From Dugong dugon (lineage: Eukaryota > Chordata > Mammalia > Sirenia > Dugongidae), in NCBI GenBank assembly GCA_030035585.1, contig CM057464.1, forward strand, positions 81,266,919 through 81,330,918: 64,000 nucleotides of DNA. The letters run 5' to 3'. The notes beneath the pieces were generated by a model. The model saw only the letters and a program-made list of their open reading frames with translations. It was not told the DNA's origin and searched no databases. Below, in pieces: positions 35,785 to 46,063 of this stretch. The translations under genes and the position numbers were made by a program. Numbering within the stretch: position 1 is the stretch's first letter; each line of letters begins with the position of its first letter.

Positions 35785-35929
35785 TCATGCGTAATCTCCG
35801 ATTTTTAGGAATAAATCACTGAGATGCATGGGCTATGCCTGTCGAAAGGAGGATGAGCAAAACATTATGTGACCAGAGAGGCAGATTTGACAGTCATTAG
35901 TGTTGTTAGCAAGTGTCTCAATTCTCTAA

Positions 35930-36300
35930 CCCCCGTTCTGGGCATACAATAGGACTGTAATTCCCGAATCCCTATGGAGGGTAGGGCTGTGGACTGCGTT
36001 ATGGCCAGTGAGGTGTGAGTGAAGGAATGTACATCATTTCTGGACCAAAGCATTTAATCCCATTATGATATCCTCCAGCGTCCTCTTTTCCTCTGCCAAT
36101 ATGCCTAGCAATATTCTAGATAGTGACTGTATTGTTAGTTTTTGTCTCTGAGTGTATATGACGTATTCTGGAACAGAGAATTTAGGTGATTTATAATGGA
36201 CATGTGAATTGTGCAAAAAAAGAACCTTTGTTGTTTTATGCTACTGAGATTGTTGGTTGCTTATTACGACAACCTAACCTAGTCTGACCAGAATAATACC
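35930..36300 (+). mobile_element. Possible old LTR relic (MaLR-like)
   Basis: The right end ('ttatgctactgagattgttg', 'acaacctaacctagtctgac') recalls the 3' end of mammalian MaLR-type LTRs. The left end is vague. Confidence 0.4.
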
Positions 36301-36361
36301 ACCCAAACATGATCTTCCGACTTGTGTGTGTGTGTACAGGAGGGGGAGGTAGGCTCTGCAT

Positions 36362-36485
36362 TCAAAATGTATTCTGAATTTCACCACCTTCATTATCACT
36401 GACCTAGTGCAAACACCATCATCTCTGGCCTGATTTACTACAATAGGCTTCGAACTGATTTCTCTTTTTCATTCTTGTTCTTTAT
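36362..36485 (+). mobile_element. L2 fragment
   Basis: Matches in order the L2 sequence at 39200-39330: 'caccatcatctctggcctga', 'tttactacaataggcttcga'. Ancient and diverged. Confidence 0.6.
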
Positions 36486-37129
36486 TCCTCAGGTGGAGAA
36501 TAGGTCCATATGGAGAATAACTTCATAGAGAATGTATGACCTTTTATTAATATAAATAAAATCATGTTAGAAGGTCCAGTTTTAGTAGAATGAAAATGAA
36601 ATTTACTAAATTCTTAGTATTCAAGAAGCAGAAAGATATGGTTTGTAAAGTCCATCAATATTGATGCTGGATTTCCCATGCATAAAACAGAATAATGGAT
36701 GAAGAGGAAAGTTATGATTAAGTAAAATCAATGACTACTTACTAAATGTCATGTTGTTTAATTTTCATAATATTTCTATCTTATATTTCCATATAAGGAA
36801 ATTGTATGTTATTATTCATATTAGTATGTTATTATTCATATTCTATGTTATATAATTTATATTCTATTATATTCCAAATTGTATTTAGTGCTGCAAGTTG
36901 GTACATCAAATGCTACTCTTGATTTCCATTAAAAGGTCAGTTTTGATGTTTGTTTCATATTTTGAGATGAAGGGATATGCATTCTGAGAAAAATGTTATA
37001 TATAGTAGTTATTCATTAATTACTTGATAAGTTGCTTGATGACTGTACAAATATGTCATTTATAGTCATAAATCACATTTTTTTTCAAGTAGAAATGTAG
37101 AATTGAATAGCTAGAAGGTATGACATCTA
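36486..37129. other. Unique AT-rich DNA
   Basis: Includes a short local duplication 'tatgttattattcatatt' near 36806-36845. No gene. Confidence 0.5.
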
Positions 37130-37260
37130 GTTTAATTTCCACATTCTACAGGTGAGGAAACTGAGTCCAAGGTAAGGTAAATAATTTGCTCAGGGTTTTA
37201 AGGCACACTAGGGCATAGGGAGAGGTCTAGGATGATAACTTAGGGCCCCTCAGTCCATGT
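37130..37260 (-). mobile_element. MIR relic, antisense
   Basis: 'ctacaggtgaggaaactgag' followed by a diverged tRNA-related part, the usual reversed MIR pattern. Confidence 0.6.
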
Positions 37261-37734
37261 GCCATGTGATTTATATAATCAATAAAAAGAAAACATCAAT
37301 GTTACACAGAAAAAATACTATTTATAGAAATTCATTAAAAGGCATTTTTAATACTAAATAAAAGAGGTCAAAAAGAACCACTAATTTAAAGATACTATAT
37401 GTTTTTCCCCCAAAGTATAATATACCCATTACAGAGTCCAGGTTATGTTTGCTCTGAACTACCCATCATGAGCTTTCTTTTTCCGATTTACATGTATGCC
37501 TATTCGTTTCTCACTTAAAGCTTCCAATAACTCACAGCTGAGTTCATTTTTCTCTCCGCACTTGTCTCAGCAGGTTTTGGCAACAAAGGTAACATCTTAC
37601 CATCCTGCAGTGTGTTACATTTCATTTTGTAATTGTATGAAAAAGATACCTTAAAAAAATGCCCAATGTATATGGAAGAACAAATTTTTAGCCAAGTACC
37701 ATATATTAGTGAAGACCAGACCATTTTCAAAGCA
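37261..37734. other. Unique DNA
   Basis: Nothing recognised. Confidence 0.5.
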
Positions 37735-37915
37735 TGTTCACACACGTTGTTTCATTTAATTCTCCCACCAATTTCTTTCATAGATGAGAAAACTTGGCAT
37801 TAGAGGGTTAAGTGACTTGCCTAAGGTCACCTAAGTATTCAGTGGCAGAGCTAAGTATAGAACCTACTTTTTTTGATCTACTATTCAGTACTTTTCCCAC
37901 TAGAACTTACTGAGA
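37735..37915 (-). mobile_element. MIR relic, antisense
   Basis: 'gggttaagtgacttgcctaa', 'ggtcacctaagtattcagtg' and 'gtggcagagctaagtataga' are the reversed core and tRNA part of MIR. Confidence 0.7.
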
Positions 37916-37921
37916 CTATAC

Positions 37922-38115
37922 ATCTTATTTAACAGTTAAGTGCTTGGCTGCTAACCGAAAGGTCAGAGGTTCGAACTCACCAGCCACTACCCGGGAGAAA
38001 GATGCAACAGTCTGCTTCCTTAAGATTACAGCCTTGGAAACTCTATGGGGCAGTTCTACTCTGTCCTACAGGGTCACTGTGGGTTGGAATTGATGACAAT
38101 TTTTTTTCTTTTTTT
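37922..38115 (+). mobile_element. AfroSINE, 5'-shortened
   Basis: It starts near the A box ('ttaagtgcttggctgctaac'), has the B box ('gaggttcgaactcaccagcc'), the central block ('ctgcttccttaagattacag') and an altered 3' end with a T-rich tail. Confidence 0.84.
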
Positions 38116-38187
38116 AACCTGAACAGATACTATGAAATAGGTACCACAAAACCACACACAGATGCCTTCCCTAACTCCTTACACTAC

Positions 38188-38407
38188 TACAGAGCCAGGG
38201 CCAGCAAACCACAGCCTGCACGCCAAATGCAGAGTGCTTCCTGTTTTTGTTAAGTAAAATTTTATTGAAAAACAGCCATACACATTTATTTACATATTGT
38301 CCATGGCAAAGTTGAGTAGTAGCAACAGAGACCACATGGCCCACAAAGCCTATAATTTTTACAACCTGATCCGTTACAGAAAATGTTTCCTAACCCTTGC
38401 TATAAAG
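38188..38407 (+). mobile_element. Short DNA-transposon relic (hAT-like)
   Basis: A 215-bp element with imperfect terminal inverted repeats: left 'gccagggccagcaaac', right 'gtttcctaacccttgc'. The internal 'ttttattgaaaaacagccat' and 'gagaccacatggcccacaaa' are familiar from a common old mammalian element. The superfamily call rests on the ends and is tentative. Confidence 0.55.
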
Positions 38408-38985
38408 CATCAAAAGTTAAAATATATTCTTAGATGCCCTCGCAGCAAATTCTGCCATAAGTTGCAGAAGTCTCTGGGTAAGACTTCTGGGAAAGTGTTG
38501 TAAAAGACATAGACTTAAATGACTTGTTTCTTCTTTCCTTTGCTCCTTTCCTGCACTTTTTTCTATCTGTACTGTGGACAGCACCTGGAGATACAGTATT
38601 GATGTTATATCCATGAAGCGACAAGCATAAGGACAAAGGATGATTGAGTAGAAAGGAGAAAATAATCTGGGCCCCAACTGCATTACTGAGTGACCTCAGC
38701 AGCCATGGGCTTCCAAATCTATAAAGAATTCCATATATGTTTAAGACACTGTTAGTACAGTTGTTTGTTTCTAGCCAGGAGAACTTTTCTAATGGAGGCA
38801 CTAGCACCTACTGAGCAATAATATGTTAGCAACTATGCTAAGACCACTTAATACTGAAGCACTCTAGGGTTCAGCATTTTCACTGCTCTATCTACACCCA
38901 CTCTATTGTTGATTTTATCTAATCCCATAACTAGAGAGCCTGTCTATGTGATGACCAGTCTTAAATCTATCACAAGCTTAGAGTC
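38408..38985. other. Unique DNA
   Basis: A 125-codon minus-strand open frame (38430-38807) has no recognisable domain, so I do not call a gene. Confidence 0.5.
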
Positions 38986-40110
38986 ATATGGCTATCTAAC
39001 AACTCTACCTAAGCTTTTGATAGGCATTTTAAACTTGACCTGTTCAAAACCTGATTCACAAGAAATTTTCCCTATTTCAGGTAATAATAATTTTATATTT
39101 CTGGTTGCTTAAGCCAAAAATTTTGTGGAGTCATCCTTAATTGCTGTCTTTCTTTCTCACTCTACATTTAATATTTTAGGAAATCTACTTGGCACCCCTT
39201 CAAAATATATGCAAAATCTCAGCCCTTCTCACCACCTCCTATACTACCATCCTTGTTCAAGCTGCCATAATCTTTTGCCTGGATTATTACAGTATCCTCC
39301 TAATCCTTCCTTCTGCTTCAATCCTTCATTCAGTCTTTTCTCCATACCACAGCTAGAATGATCTGATTAAAATGAAATGCAGATGATGCCACTTCTCTGC
39401 TCAAAACTCTACAATGATTTTCTATTCTACTTAGATAAAAGTCAAGTCTTGAGAATGACTTACAAGACACTTTGCCATCACCACCTCCCACTCCTTTCCT
39501 GTTATCTGCTTAATCTGATCTCCTCTTATACTCATCCTTACTCACTGTGCTCTAGCCACACTGGTTTGCTTGCTGTTCTTCTAGAAAATACCAGGCATTC
39601 TTCCACCCAGAGCCTTTGCTTTGGCTCTTCCCTTTGCCCACATTGCACTTCTCCCAAATAACCATATGGTTATGTCTTGTTTCTCCTTTGAGATTTTGCT
39701 CAATTTAATCTTCTCAGTGAGGTCTTTCTTCCCCGACTATCTTGTATAAAATGGCAAACCATTAACCACCCTCCCCGTCAGCACTCCCTACATTCTCTGT
39801 TCCATTTTCATGTTTTATTTTTTGCCCATCACATTTTTTGTATTAAATGATGTATAACCTATGCATCGTAAAATATACTACTTTTAAGTTATCTTCTTTA
39901 TTTTTTCCCTTAGCACTTATCTCTTCTATAATACAGTATAATTCACTGTTGTTATTACTTATCTTATATCTTAAATTCAATTGTATCATGGAATTTAAGC
40001 TCTTTTAGGGCAGAGATTTTTGTTTGTTTTATTCATAAAGCATCCTCAAAGCTTGAACACTTTCTTGGCAAAAATTTAATATGCATTTACTCACTTAATC
40101 ATTATATGCT
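38986..40110 (+). mobile_element. L2 (LINE-2) 3' portion, long copy
   Basis: About 1.1 kb of ancient L2 sequence in order: 'gtggagtcatccttaattgc', 'gcctggattattacagtatc', 'atgccacttctctgctcaaa', 'gtgctctagccacactggtt', 'agagcctttgctttggctct', 'tttagggcagagatttttgt'. Open frames in it are decayed L2 or chance. Confidence 0.78.
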
Positions 40111-41423
40111 AATGAATATGTAATTTTTGCCACCACTTATATTTCAATTATTTGCTATTGGCTGCACAGCTAGTAAGTAGTGTTATCAAAATTTTAATTT
40201 AGGGATTTTGAAATCTCAAAAGACAATCTTAATTACGATATGTGACTATCCTCCTAGCTTCTCTGTACAATAAAGTTCAGGCAACAGATATAGAGATTCA
40301 TATGACACTGGAGCAAGTAGATGTCAAATTGTCTTAGAGAAATATTCTCTTAGTTGTAAATCCAAGAAGAAAATGAATAATCTCATGATAGAATGTAGAG
40401 AGCAAAAAAGTTGAAAACATAAAATATAATAAGGTAGATATGAGAAAATATTGCATTTGAAACTGGTCATGAGGAGAAGAAGGAGTAGAAAGAGGAGGAA
40501 AAGAACTATATTTAAGGAAGTATCAGGTAAAATAGTTTGGAAAAATAAGTAGTTCAGGGGAGTATGAAAGGGCCATTTCTAGAGGACAGATGAATTTGTA
40601 TATGTTTCTTTATAACCTCCAAAATATACATTCAGGTCTTCCATATGCATCTCTCTCTATTCCCAAGACCTCAATACAAATATGGCAAATTAACACCAAT
40701 AATGTGAAAACCCAAAGCCTTGTGATAGTAGCAACTGAGACATTTCAGTACGTTTTTAGAAGATTCAAAGTGAGAGTAGGAGTGGTAACAATTTATTAAA
40801 GCCAAGGAAAATGGAACTTAGGATGTTTTAGAGTGGGTTACTCATGAAATGGGAAAGGATCTGCACCTGGAAGCAGAAGTTGCAAAGGAAAGCAGGTGAT
40901 GAGGCAGGGTTCTGAAAATGTAAACCTTTAGCCTCTCACGACCCTTATCCTTATCCTTATCCTGGATACATCGAGGATACAGGATCATTTTCTCCTTGAG
41001 GTCAGTGTTTTATTTGCTAAAAATTATGGAGCAGAGGCTCCAAACCTGAGAAGCTCAGGTGGAGCTGAGGGAGAGGAGTGGGCAGCAAGGCTGAAAATAG
41101 GGAGATTTAGTGAAAATATTTTTACCCCCCTCAATTTCTTCTCATTATTCACCATCCCTTTATATTAACACATCCTGTAGAGGGTTCTGATCCACTTCTT
41201 CAAACTAGCAAGTACCTTGCCCTTAGCTGTAGTTTCACTATTTTGTGTAATAAATAAGGGAAATAACAAATGGAGTAGTAGGAGACCTTTAAAATGGGTA
41301 GACCAACTTTAAGAAGCTCTTTGAAAGGCTTACACAGAAAAATTAAGAAAATTTTAAAAATATAGAGTAGTGATATAACATACAAGAATTCTATATGTAA
41401 AAAATAGGTATAAAGTCAAATAA
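40111..41423. other. Unique DNA
   Basis: No gene. A short (ccttat)3 run lies at about 40945-40965. Confidence 0.5.
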
Positions 41424-41619
41424 GGAGCCCTGGTAGAGCAGTGGTTAAACCTCTGGGCTGCTAATCAAAAGATCTGCGATTGGAAACCACCAGCTGCTCT
41501 GTGGGAGAAAAATGTGGCAATCTGCTTCCGTAAAGATATACAGCCTTGGAAACACTATGGGGCAGTCCTACTCTATCCTACAGGGCAGCTGTAAGTTGGA
41601 ATTGACTCGATGCAATGGG
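41424..41619 (+). mobile_element. AfroSINE, long form, with TSD
   Basis: 'ggagccctggtagagcagtg' head, 'ctgcttccgtaaagatatac' central block and 'gtaagttggaattgactcga' 3' end. Flanks 'tataaagtcaaata' (41409-41422) and 'tataaggtcaaata' (41620-41633) form a 14-bp TSD with one change. Confidence 0.9.
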
Positions 41620-41633
41620 TATAAGGTCAAATA

Positions 41634-42394
41634 GTAAAAGAGTACATTGACATTTATGAAATAATATTTTCCCCCCATTCCATTATATTTCAAATATATG
41701 GCTCCAAATGTTACTGGAAAGTAATATTAATGAAATGTCAGCAGTAACCTAATGGGCCCATGAAAGGTTTTCCACATGGCAGAAACTCCTAAAATTTTTA
41801 CACTAAGATGTACTTGTATTTGCATAGTAATCCACTTTTATAAGGCAATCCCTAGCTGAATTTCAAGAACACTAACATACAAAATAGTGATTATTTTTTT
41901 CCTTTAGGGAACTATTTAATAACATAGTATATTTATGAACTATGTATGTCTGCAATTGCTATTAAAGGTAGTAATCAGCTACTCTCCTGTTTGTATGAAA
42001 AGTATTTTACTTCATCTTTATTCTCAAGGCATATAGAGTTCAAGGTTGGGAGTTTTGCCATTATTGTTGTTATTCTTTGTTTTTCTTTCAGGATGTTCAG
42101 AATATCATAATGGTTGTGCTTCTCTGGTTGAACCATGGCTGTATCATGCTATACTTTCTGGATACTATCTTTGTAAACTCTCTTTAAGTTCATTAACTCT
42201 CCCTTCTGTTGTATCTGATATGCTATGAAAACTATTCACTGAATTTTTATTATTATTATTATTAAGAAATGATATAGATTTACCAATTTCTTCTTGCAAT
42301 TATGTCTGTATTTTCTTTGCATACTTTGTGGCTATGTTTCTAAAGGCAGACAGATTCAGTTTTAGTAAATGTTCTGGTGAATTTTTTATATTTT
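41634..42394. other. Mostly unique DNA
   Basis: A short (tta)n run lies at 42250-42265. About 42040-42240 may be an old repeat that I cannot place. No gene. Confidence 0.45.
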
Positions 42395-42635
42395 AATTGT
42401 GGTAGCACAAAACATTTGTCATTTCAACATTGTTTAATGCACAATTTAGTGGCATTATTTTTATCATGTTGTGCCACCATCACCACTATCCATCTGCAAA
42501 ATTTTTATCACCCCTCATAGAAGATCAGTGTCCCCTATGAAATGATTCCCTCTTATCCCATCTCCTACGCTTTGCAACCACTAATAAGCTTTGGCATCTA
42601 TACGTTTTCCTACCTATTCTAGATATTCTTAATTT
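42395..42635 (+). mobile_element. Ancient L1 (L1M-type) 3' UTR relic
   Basis: 'acaatttagtggcattattt', 'ttgtgccaccatcaccacta', 'catctgcaaaatttttatca' follow the order known from old mammalian L1M 3' ends. Confidence 0.65.
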
Positions 42636-42784
42636 TCTAGATATCTGGTATTTTCCAGTTCCTATAGATACCCTTAACTTTGTCTTCAACTTCTTTAAGA
42701 AGGGTAATTTTGGTTTCCCTGACCTCCTGGGTTCCAGTGGTCATTCTGACTTGGGACTGATCCTGTATAAGCCTCTAGATACAG

Positions 42785-43045
42785 GGTAACATCATAGAAA
42801 GAGTATGGGCCTTGGACTCAGATAAAACTGGGCTAGAACCCCAGCTCTGTCTAGCACTGTCCACCTGCAAAACTTTGGCCAGGTTCCTAAACAAAAAATA
42901 AGTATTACAAGTCTGTCTCATCCCCTCTAGAACACAAACTACTTGAGGAAAGTGGTTTTGTTTTGTACACCACTGAATACATAGGGTTTAGATAATTTCT
43001 GAGCCCCTAATAGGTGCTCAATAAATATTTCTTGAATTAACAAAT
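42785..43045 (+). mobile_element. MIR relic
   Basis: 'agtatgggccttggactcag', 'ctagaaccccagctctgtct' and 'aataggtgctcaataaatat' are the tRNA part and the 3' end of MIR. Confidence 0.75.
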
Positions 43046-43277
43046 GATCACACGCACTCGAAAACAGGCATAGTTGTGCTATATTCTGTGTCCGCTAATT
43101 CAATAGAAAATAGTTCTGGGTCTGTTTCTCTTGTCACTTGTGTTTCTGCTGCTTCATGCTCTTGGGGTGTTTTTGCTTTGTGTACATGGCTATCTTTGAT
43201 TGTGCTAAGAATTGTCCTTTGAAATTATTTGTAGGACTAAAAATTGTAGGGAAGAAGTTCTTTTTTCAGAAAGGATT
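43046..43277. other. Host flank left of the provirus
   Basis: Unique sequence up to the provirus TSD; nothing recognised. Confidence 0.5.
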
Positions 43278-43283
43278 TATGTT
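43278..43283 (+). repeat. Provirus TSD, left copy
   Basis: 'tatgtt' against 'tacgtt' at 51864-51869. Six bp is the size expected for integrases of class II/betaretrovirus-like ERVs. Confidence 0.82.
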
Positions 43284-43661
43284 TGTGTGGATATATGCCA
43301 TTTAAACATGGCTGCACTACTGACAGCTGCAGCTCCCACAGGCCTCTATGCTGCACAGCATGTTGAGACTTGTCCCCAACATGTTGAGACGTGTCACGAC
43401 TTGTTTTCCCAAACCTATTGTCCCATTACTGATTGGCTTGTTTACCTGAATTCCTTCTCCCTTGCCCGAAACTTATTGTTACTCACCCAAAGCCCATTGT
43501 TCTGTTATTTGCTTCACTGCTTGCTGTATTGGCTATAAATAAACTCCTGAGACTGAAGCCGAGAGTCGACTCCTCAGAGTGACCCTCCTGGCCCCACTTC
43601 CCTGTAAGAGTTGGGTTTGGTTACTGTCTCCGCCGTCCCTACATTCGCCGCCGCTGCGACA
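43284..43661 (+). repeat. 5' LTR
   Basis: 378 bp, TG...CA ends. A TATA box (TATAAA, 43534-43539) overlaps a polyadenylation signal (AATAAA, 43538-43543). U3 contains an imperfect tandem 'acatgttgagac' motif near 43352-43392 and an open frame of 76 codons (43308-43538) whose stop lies in the TATA box. The 5' LTR would be the promoter of the provirus. Confidence 0.93.
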
Positions 43662-43663
43662 GA

Positions 43664-43680
43664 TGGTGCCCCATGTGAGG
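43664..43680 (+). other. Primer-binding site
   Basis: 'tggtgccccatgtgagg' begins 2 nt after the LTR. It most resembles a site for a tRNA-Lys(1,2)-type primer, with several mismatches, some of which look like CpG decay. The primer identity is an inference. Confidence 0.65.
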
Positions 43681-43930
43681 GTGCTGTAGACATCCTCGCA
43701 TTCAATCCCTGAAGGAGGTAAGTACAGGATGCGTCCATTTCTGGCTGCTCTTACAGCCCCGGGAGAGGCGGGGCTTTTCCACGGGTGGAACTTTCCCGGA
43801 CATTCTCATCTCGGGCTGCTATAACCCCAGGAGCGGAGGGGCTTTCTCTTACGCTCCCTCAAGGGATTTCAGGCTTCGGGCCAGGAGCTTTCCTATCATT
43901 CTTTCCTTCATTTTCCTATTCCTCCTCACT
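43681..43930 (+). promoter_or_regulatory. Leader with splice donor and paired hairpins
   Basis: The untranslated leader contains a consensus splice donor (AG|GTAAGTA, cut at 43717/43718). Two related GC hairpins follow: GCCCC/GGGGC at 43756-43774 and CCCC/GGGG at 43825-43841. Both are preceded by 'ggctgct' and both have GGAG-type loops. Retroviral leaders use such elements for RNA dimerisation and packaging; that role here is inferred. Confidence 0.65.
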
Positions 43931-45259
43931 ATGGGGAATTCTCTTTCTTCTGAACAGTGTCAACACAAAACCCAGTTGTTAGGATTGTTAAAGGCCTCTA
44001 AGCTTAAGGTGTCAGAAGAAGCTCTTACCCAACTTCTGCTTTTAATTGAGCCTGCCTGTCCTGGGTATCCCTTGTGGGGAAACCTTGATGTAGAAGCATG
44101 GGAATGTATCAGTAACACCACTCGTGACATGAACATCCCAGCTTCAGTTCTTATTGCTTGGAATCACCATTGCCTTGCCCTTCAGCCCTTACAGGCAGCT
44201 CCTTTGGCTCCCTCCCTTAGCAAAGAAAATGTCCATAACCCTCCATCTTCTGTACCTCATGAAGCTGAGTCCCCACAGTATGAGCCAATTATGGAACGAT
44301 GTTTGCAAGAGGGCCGTGAGAAAGAAGGGTTTTCTGCTTATCCTGTCATTTGGGGATCAGGACCGTCATGATGGCCTTGGCTTTCAAGCTTTTAAGGAAC
44401 TTCGTAAAAGCATGATAGAGAATGTTTACAATGTTCCTTTACAAAAGGGATTGTGGAAGGTTTACGACAATGCTTTGAAATGACCCCCTGGGATAGGAAT
44501 TTCCTAATGTGAACAGTTTTAACTCCTGCTCAATTCAGTGTATGGAGTCAAGAGTACAAGGAGCATTGTAACCTTTATGCTGTAGACAATCTTAACCATA
44601 ATATCCCTGTTAGTCTTGACATGCTCCTGGGTGTTGAGAATTATTCCACTCCCCAGGCCCAGAGTCAGATGAATAGACAAGCATTCAGTCAAGCCTCCAA
44701 TGCTGCCGCCAAAGCCTGGAGTAAAATCCCTGATTCCAGAATGCCCACTGGCTCATTCGCCACTATTCGCCAAGTGGCAAACAAGCCTTACATTGACTTT
44801 ATCAACCGTCTCCAAACAGCCATTTCCCAACAGGTAGATAACCAACAAACAGCTGAAGTTCTTTGTCTCCAGCTTGCTTACAAAAATGCTAATGCTTACT
44901 GTCGGGCTGTTCTAGCCCCCTTAAAGGCACAGAGTCTTAATCTAGCTGAAATGATTAGAGCATGTCAAAATGTTGGCACAGAAACTGATCAGGCACAAGT
45001 ATTAGCAGCAGCTCTCCATCCATCCACTGCCACCTGTTTTGAGTGTGGTAAACCTGGACATTTTAAGAAGGACTGTCACAGTTTAAAAAAGAAAAATGCC
45101 AACACTAAATTTCCAACCCGAAAGTGTCCCCGCTGTGGTAAAGACGGTCATTTGGCTAAGCAGTGCAGATCTCAATTTAACAATCAAGGCAACCCTATGT
45201 CGGGAAATGGGAAGAGGGGCGAGAGCTCTCGTGCCCTGAAAAATCCAGAGGGCCCCTGA
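43931..45259 (+). pseudogene. gag: gag (matrix, capsid, nucleocapsid), broken
   Basis: Gag is the structural polyprotein that assembles particles at the membrane. It starts at 43931 with MGNSLSS, where glycine 2 is a myristoylation site. The first frame is open to 44371, the reading then continues in another frame (about 44355-44483) and returns to the first frame, with a TGA at 44510-44512. The uninterrupted end (44513-45259) carries the capsid C-terminal region with the major homology region ('FATIRQVANKPYIDFINRL', about 44756-44812) and two CCHC knuckles ('CFECGKPGHFKKDC', 45038-45079; 'CPRCGKDGHLAKQC', 45125-45166). At about 443 codons it is shorter than many betaretroviral Gags, mainly between matrix and capsid. 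Gag is the most damaged frame of the provirus. Confidence 0.88.
45202..45257 (+). promoter_or_regulatory. Candidate gag-pro -1 frameshift signal
   Basis: The heptamer G GGA AAT (45202-45208) is in gag phase. After 6 nt, AGGGGC (45215-45220) can pair with GCCCCT (45252-45257). The pro frame (-1) opens at 45178, so a shift here gives Gag-Pro. The form is close to known betaretroviral G GGA AAC sites. Not folded by computation. Confidence 0.7.
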
Positions 45260-46011
45260 GTGTGGAGCGTGGAAACCACAGCATAGATTCCAAACAACAA
45301 CACTTGCAGGTTAACGACTTAAAAGCAGCTACTGCAGGGAGTGCAGGACTGGATTTACCCTTGGCAGAAGGTGTCATAATAGATGAGGCAGAAAAAGTTT
45401 TTCTTATAGAAACACAGGTTTGGGGACCCCTGCCTCAAGGATATTTAGGATTCCTAATGGGTCACTCTAGTATTACATTTCAAGGTCTAACTGTTCATCC
45501 TGGTGTAATAGATTCTGATTACGAAGGACAAATTAAAATTATGGTTTCCAGTCTCTCTTATTGGAACATTACTCCCTCTGATAAGATAGCACAGCTAATT
45601 TTACTTCCCTTTGTAGTCCCCTCCGCTAGCACTACCCCAAGAGGGGCTGGGGGTTTCGGCAGTACTGACACTTTTTGGGTTACTAAGTTACAATCTTCCC
45701 GACCATATCTTACTGTTCAGGTCAATGATCGTATGTTTAAAGGACTTGTGGATTCTGGGGCAGATGTAACTATCTTCTCCTCTGATTCCTGGCCCTCTTC
45801 TTGGCCCAAGAAGCAGACCGCTGAAACCCTCGCCGGAGTTGCAGGAGCACAGTGTCCTTTTCAAAGTACACTTCCCATTGTTTGCTATAGTCCTGATGGG
45901 CATCCCGCTTCTATCTGTCCCTTTATCCTTCCTTTACCTACTATATTATGGGGACAAGATTTACTCTCCCAGTGGCATGTTCATATTGGTACCCCTCAGG
46001 ATTTTTCATAG
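45205..46011 (+). CDS. pro: pro: dUTPase-aspartic protease, open frame
   Basis: dUTPase removes dUTP and the protease matures Gag and Pol. The frame is open from 45178 to the TAG at 46009 with no internal stop, the only viral frame here without a break; its expression would need the -1 shift from gag, which is itself broken. dUTPase motifs are seen in order: 'AGSAGLDLPL' (about 45331-45360), 'GHSS' (about 45460-45471, where GRSS or PRSS is usual), 'HPGVIDSDYEGQIKI' (about 45496-45540) and 'PRGAGGFGSTD' (about 45637-45669). The protease follows with the catalytic 'DSGAD' (about 45751-45765) and 'ILWGQDLL' (about 45943-45966). No G-patch domain is seen at the C-terminus. Selection on it is unlikely, given the state of gag. 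Confidence 0.85.
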   Translation, partial: KWEEGRELSCPEKSRGPLSVERGNHSIDSKQQHLQVNDLKAATAGSAGLDLPLAEGVIIDEAEKVFLIETQVWGPLPQGYLGFLMGHSSITFQGLTVHPGVIDSDYEGQIKIMVSSLSYWNITPSDKIAQLILLPFVVPSASTTPRGAGGFGSTDTFWVTKLQSSRPYLTVQVNDRMFKGLVDSGADVTIFSSDSWPSSWPKKQTAETLAGVAGAQCPFQSTLPIVCYSPDGHPASICPFILPLPTILWGQDLLSQWHVHIGTPQDFS

Positions 46012-46063
46012 GGGCCACTGCTCAAACAGACCCTCTGTTAAAATTAACCTGGATACCTGGCCC
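45999..46063 (+). promoter_or_regulatory. Candidate pro-pol -1 frameshift signal
   Basis: The heptamer G GAT TTT (45999-46005) is in pro phase, one codon before the pro stop. After 6 nt, GGGCCA (46012-46017) can pair with TGGCCC (46058-46063), and an inner hairpin AACAGA/TCTGTT lies at 46025-46039. The heptamer is close to the G GAT TTA site known from mouse mammary tumour virus. The pol frame (-1) is open from 45897. Confidence 0.68.

Noticed and set aside
38430..38807. 125-codon minus-strand frame
   Set aside because: Ordinary length for chance in this window, no domain, and overlapping frames on both strands.
44154..44483. Independent 109-codon gene in gag
   Set aside because: Its second half is capsid sequence displaced by a frameshift; its first half is an out-of-frame shadow of matrix.
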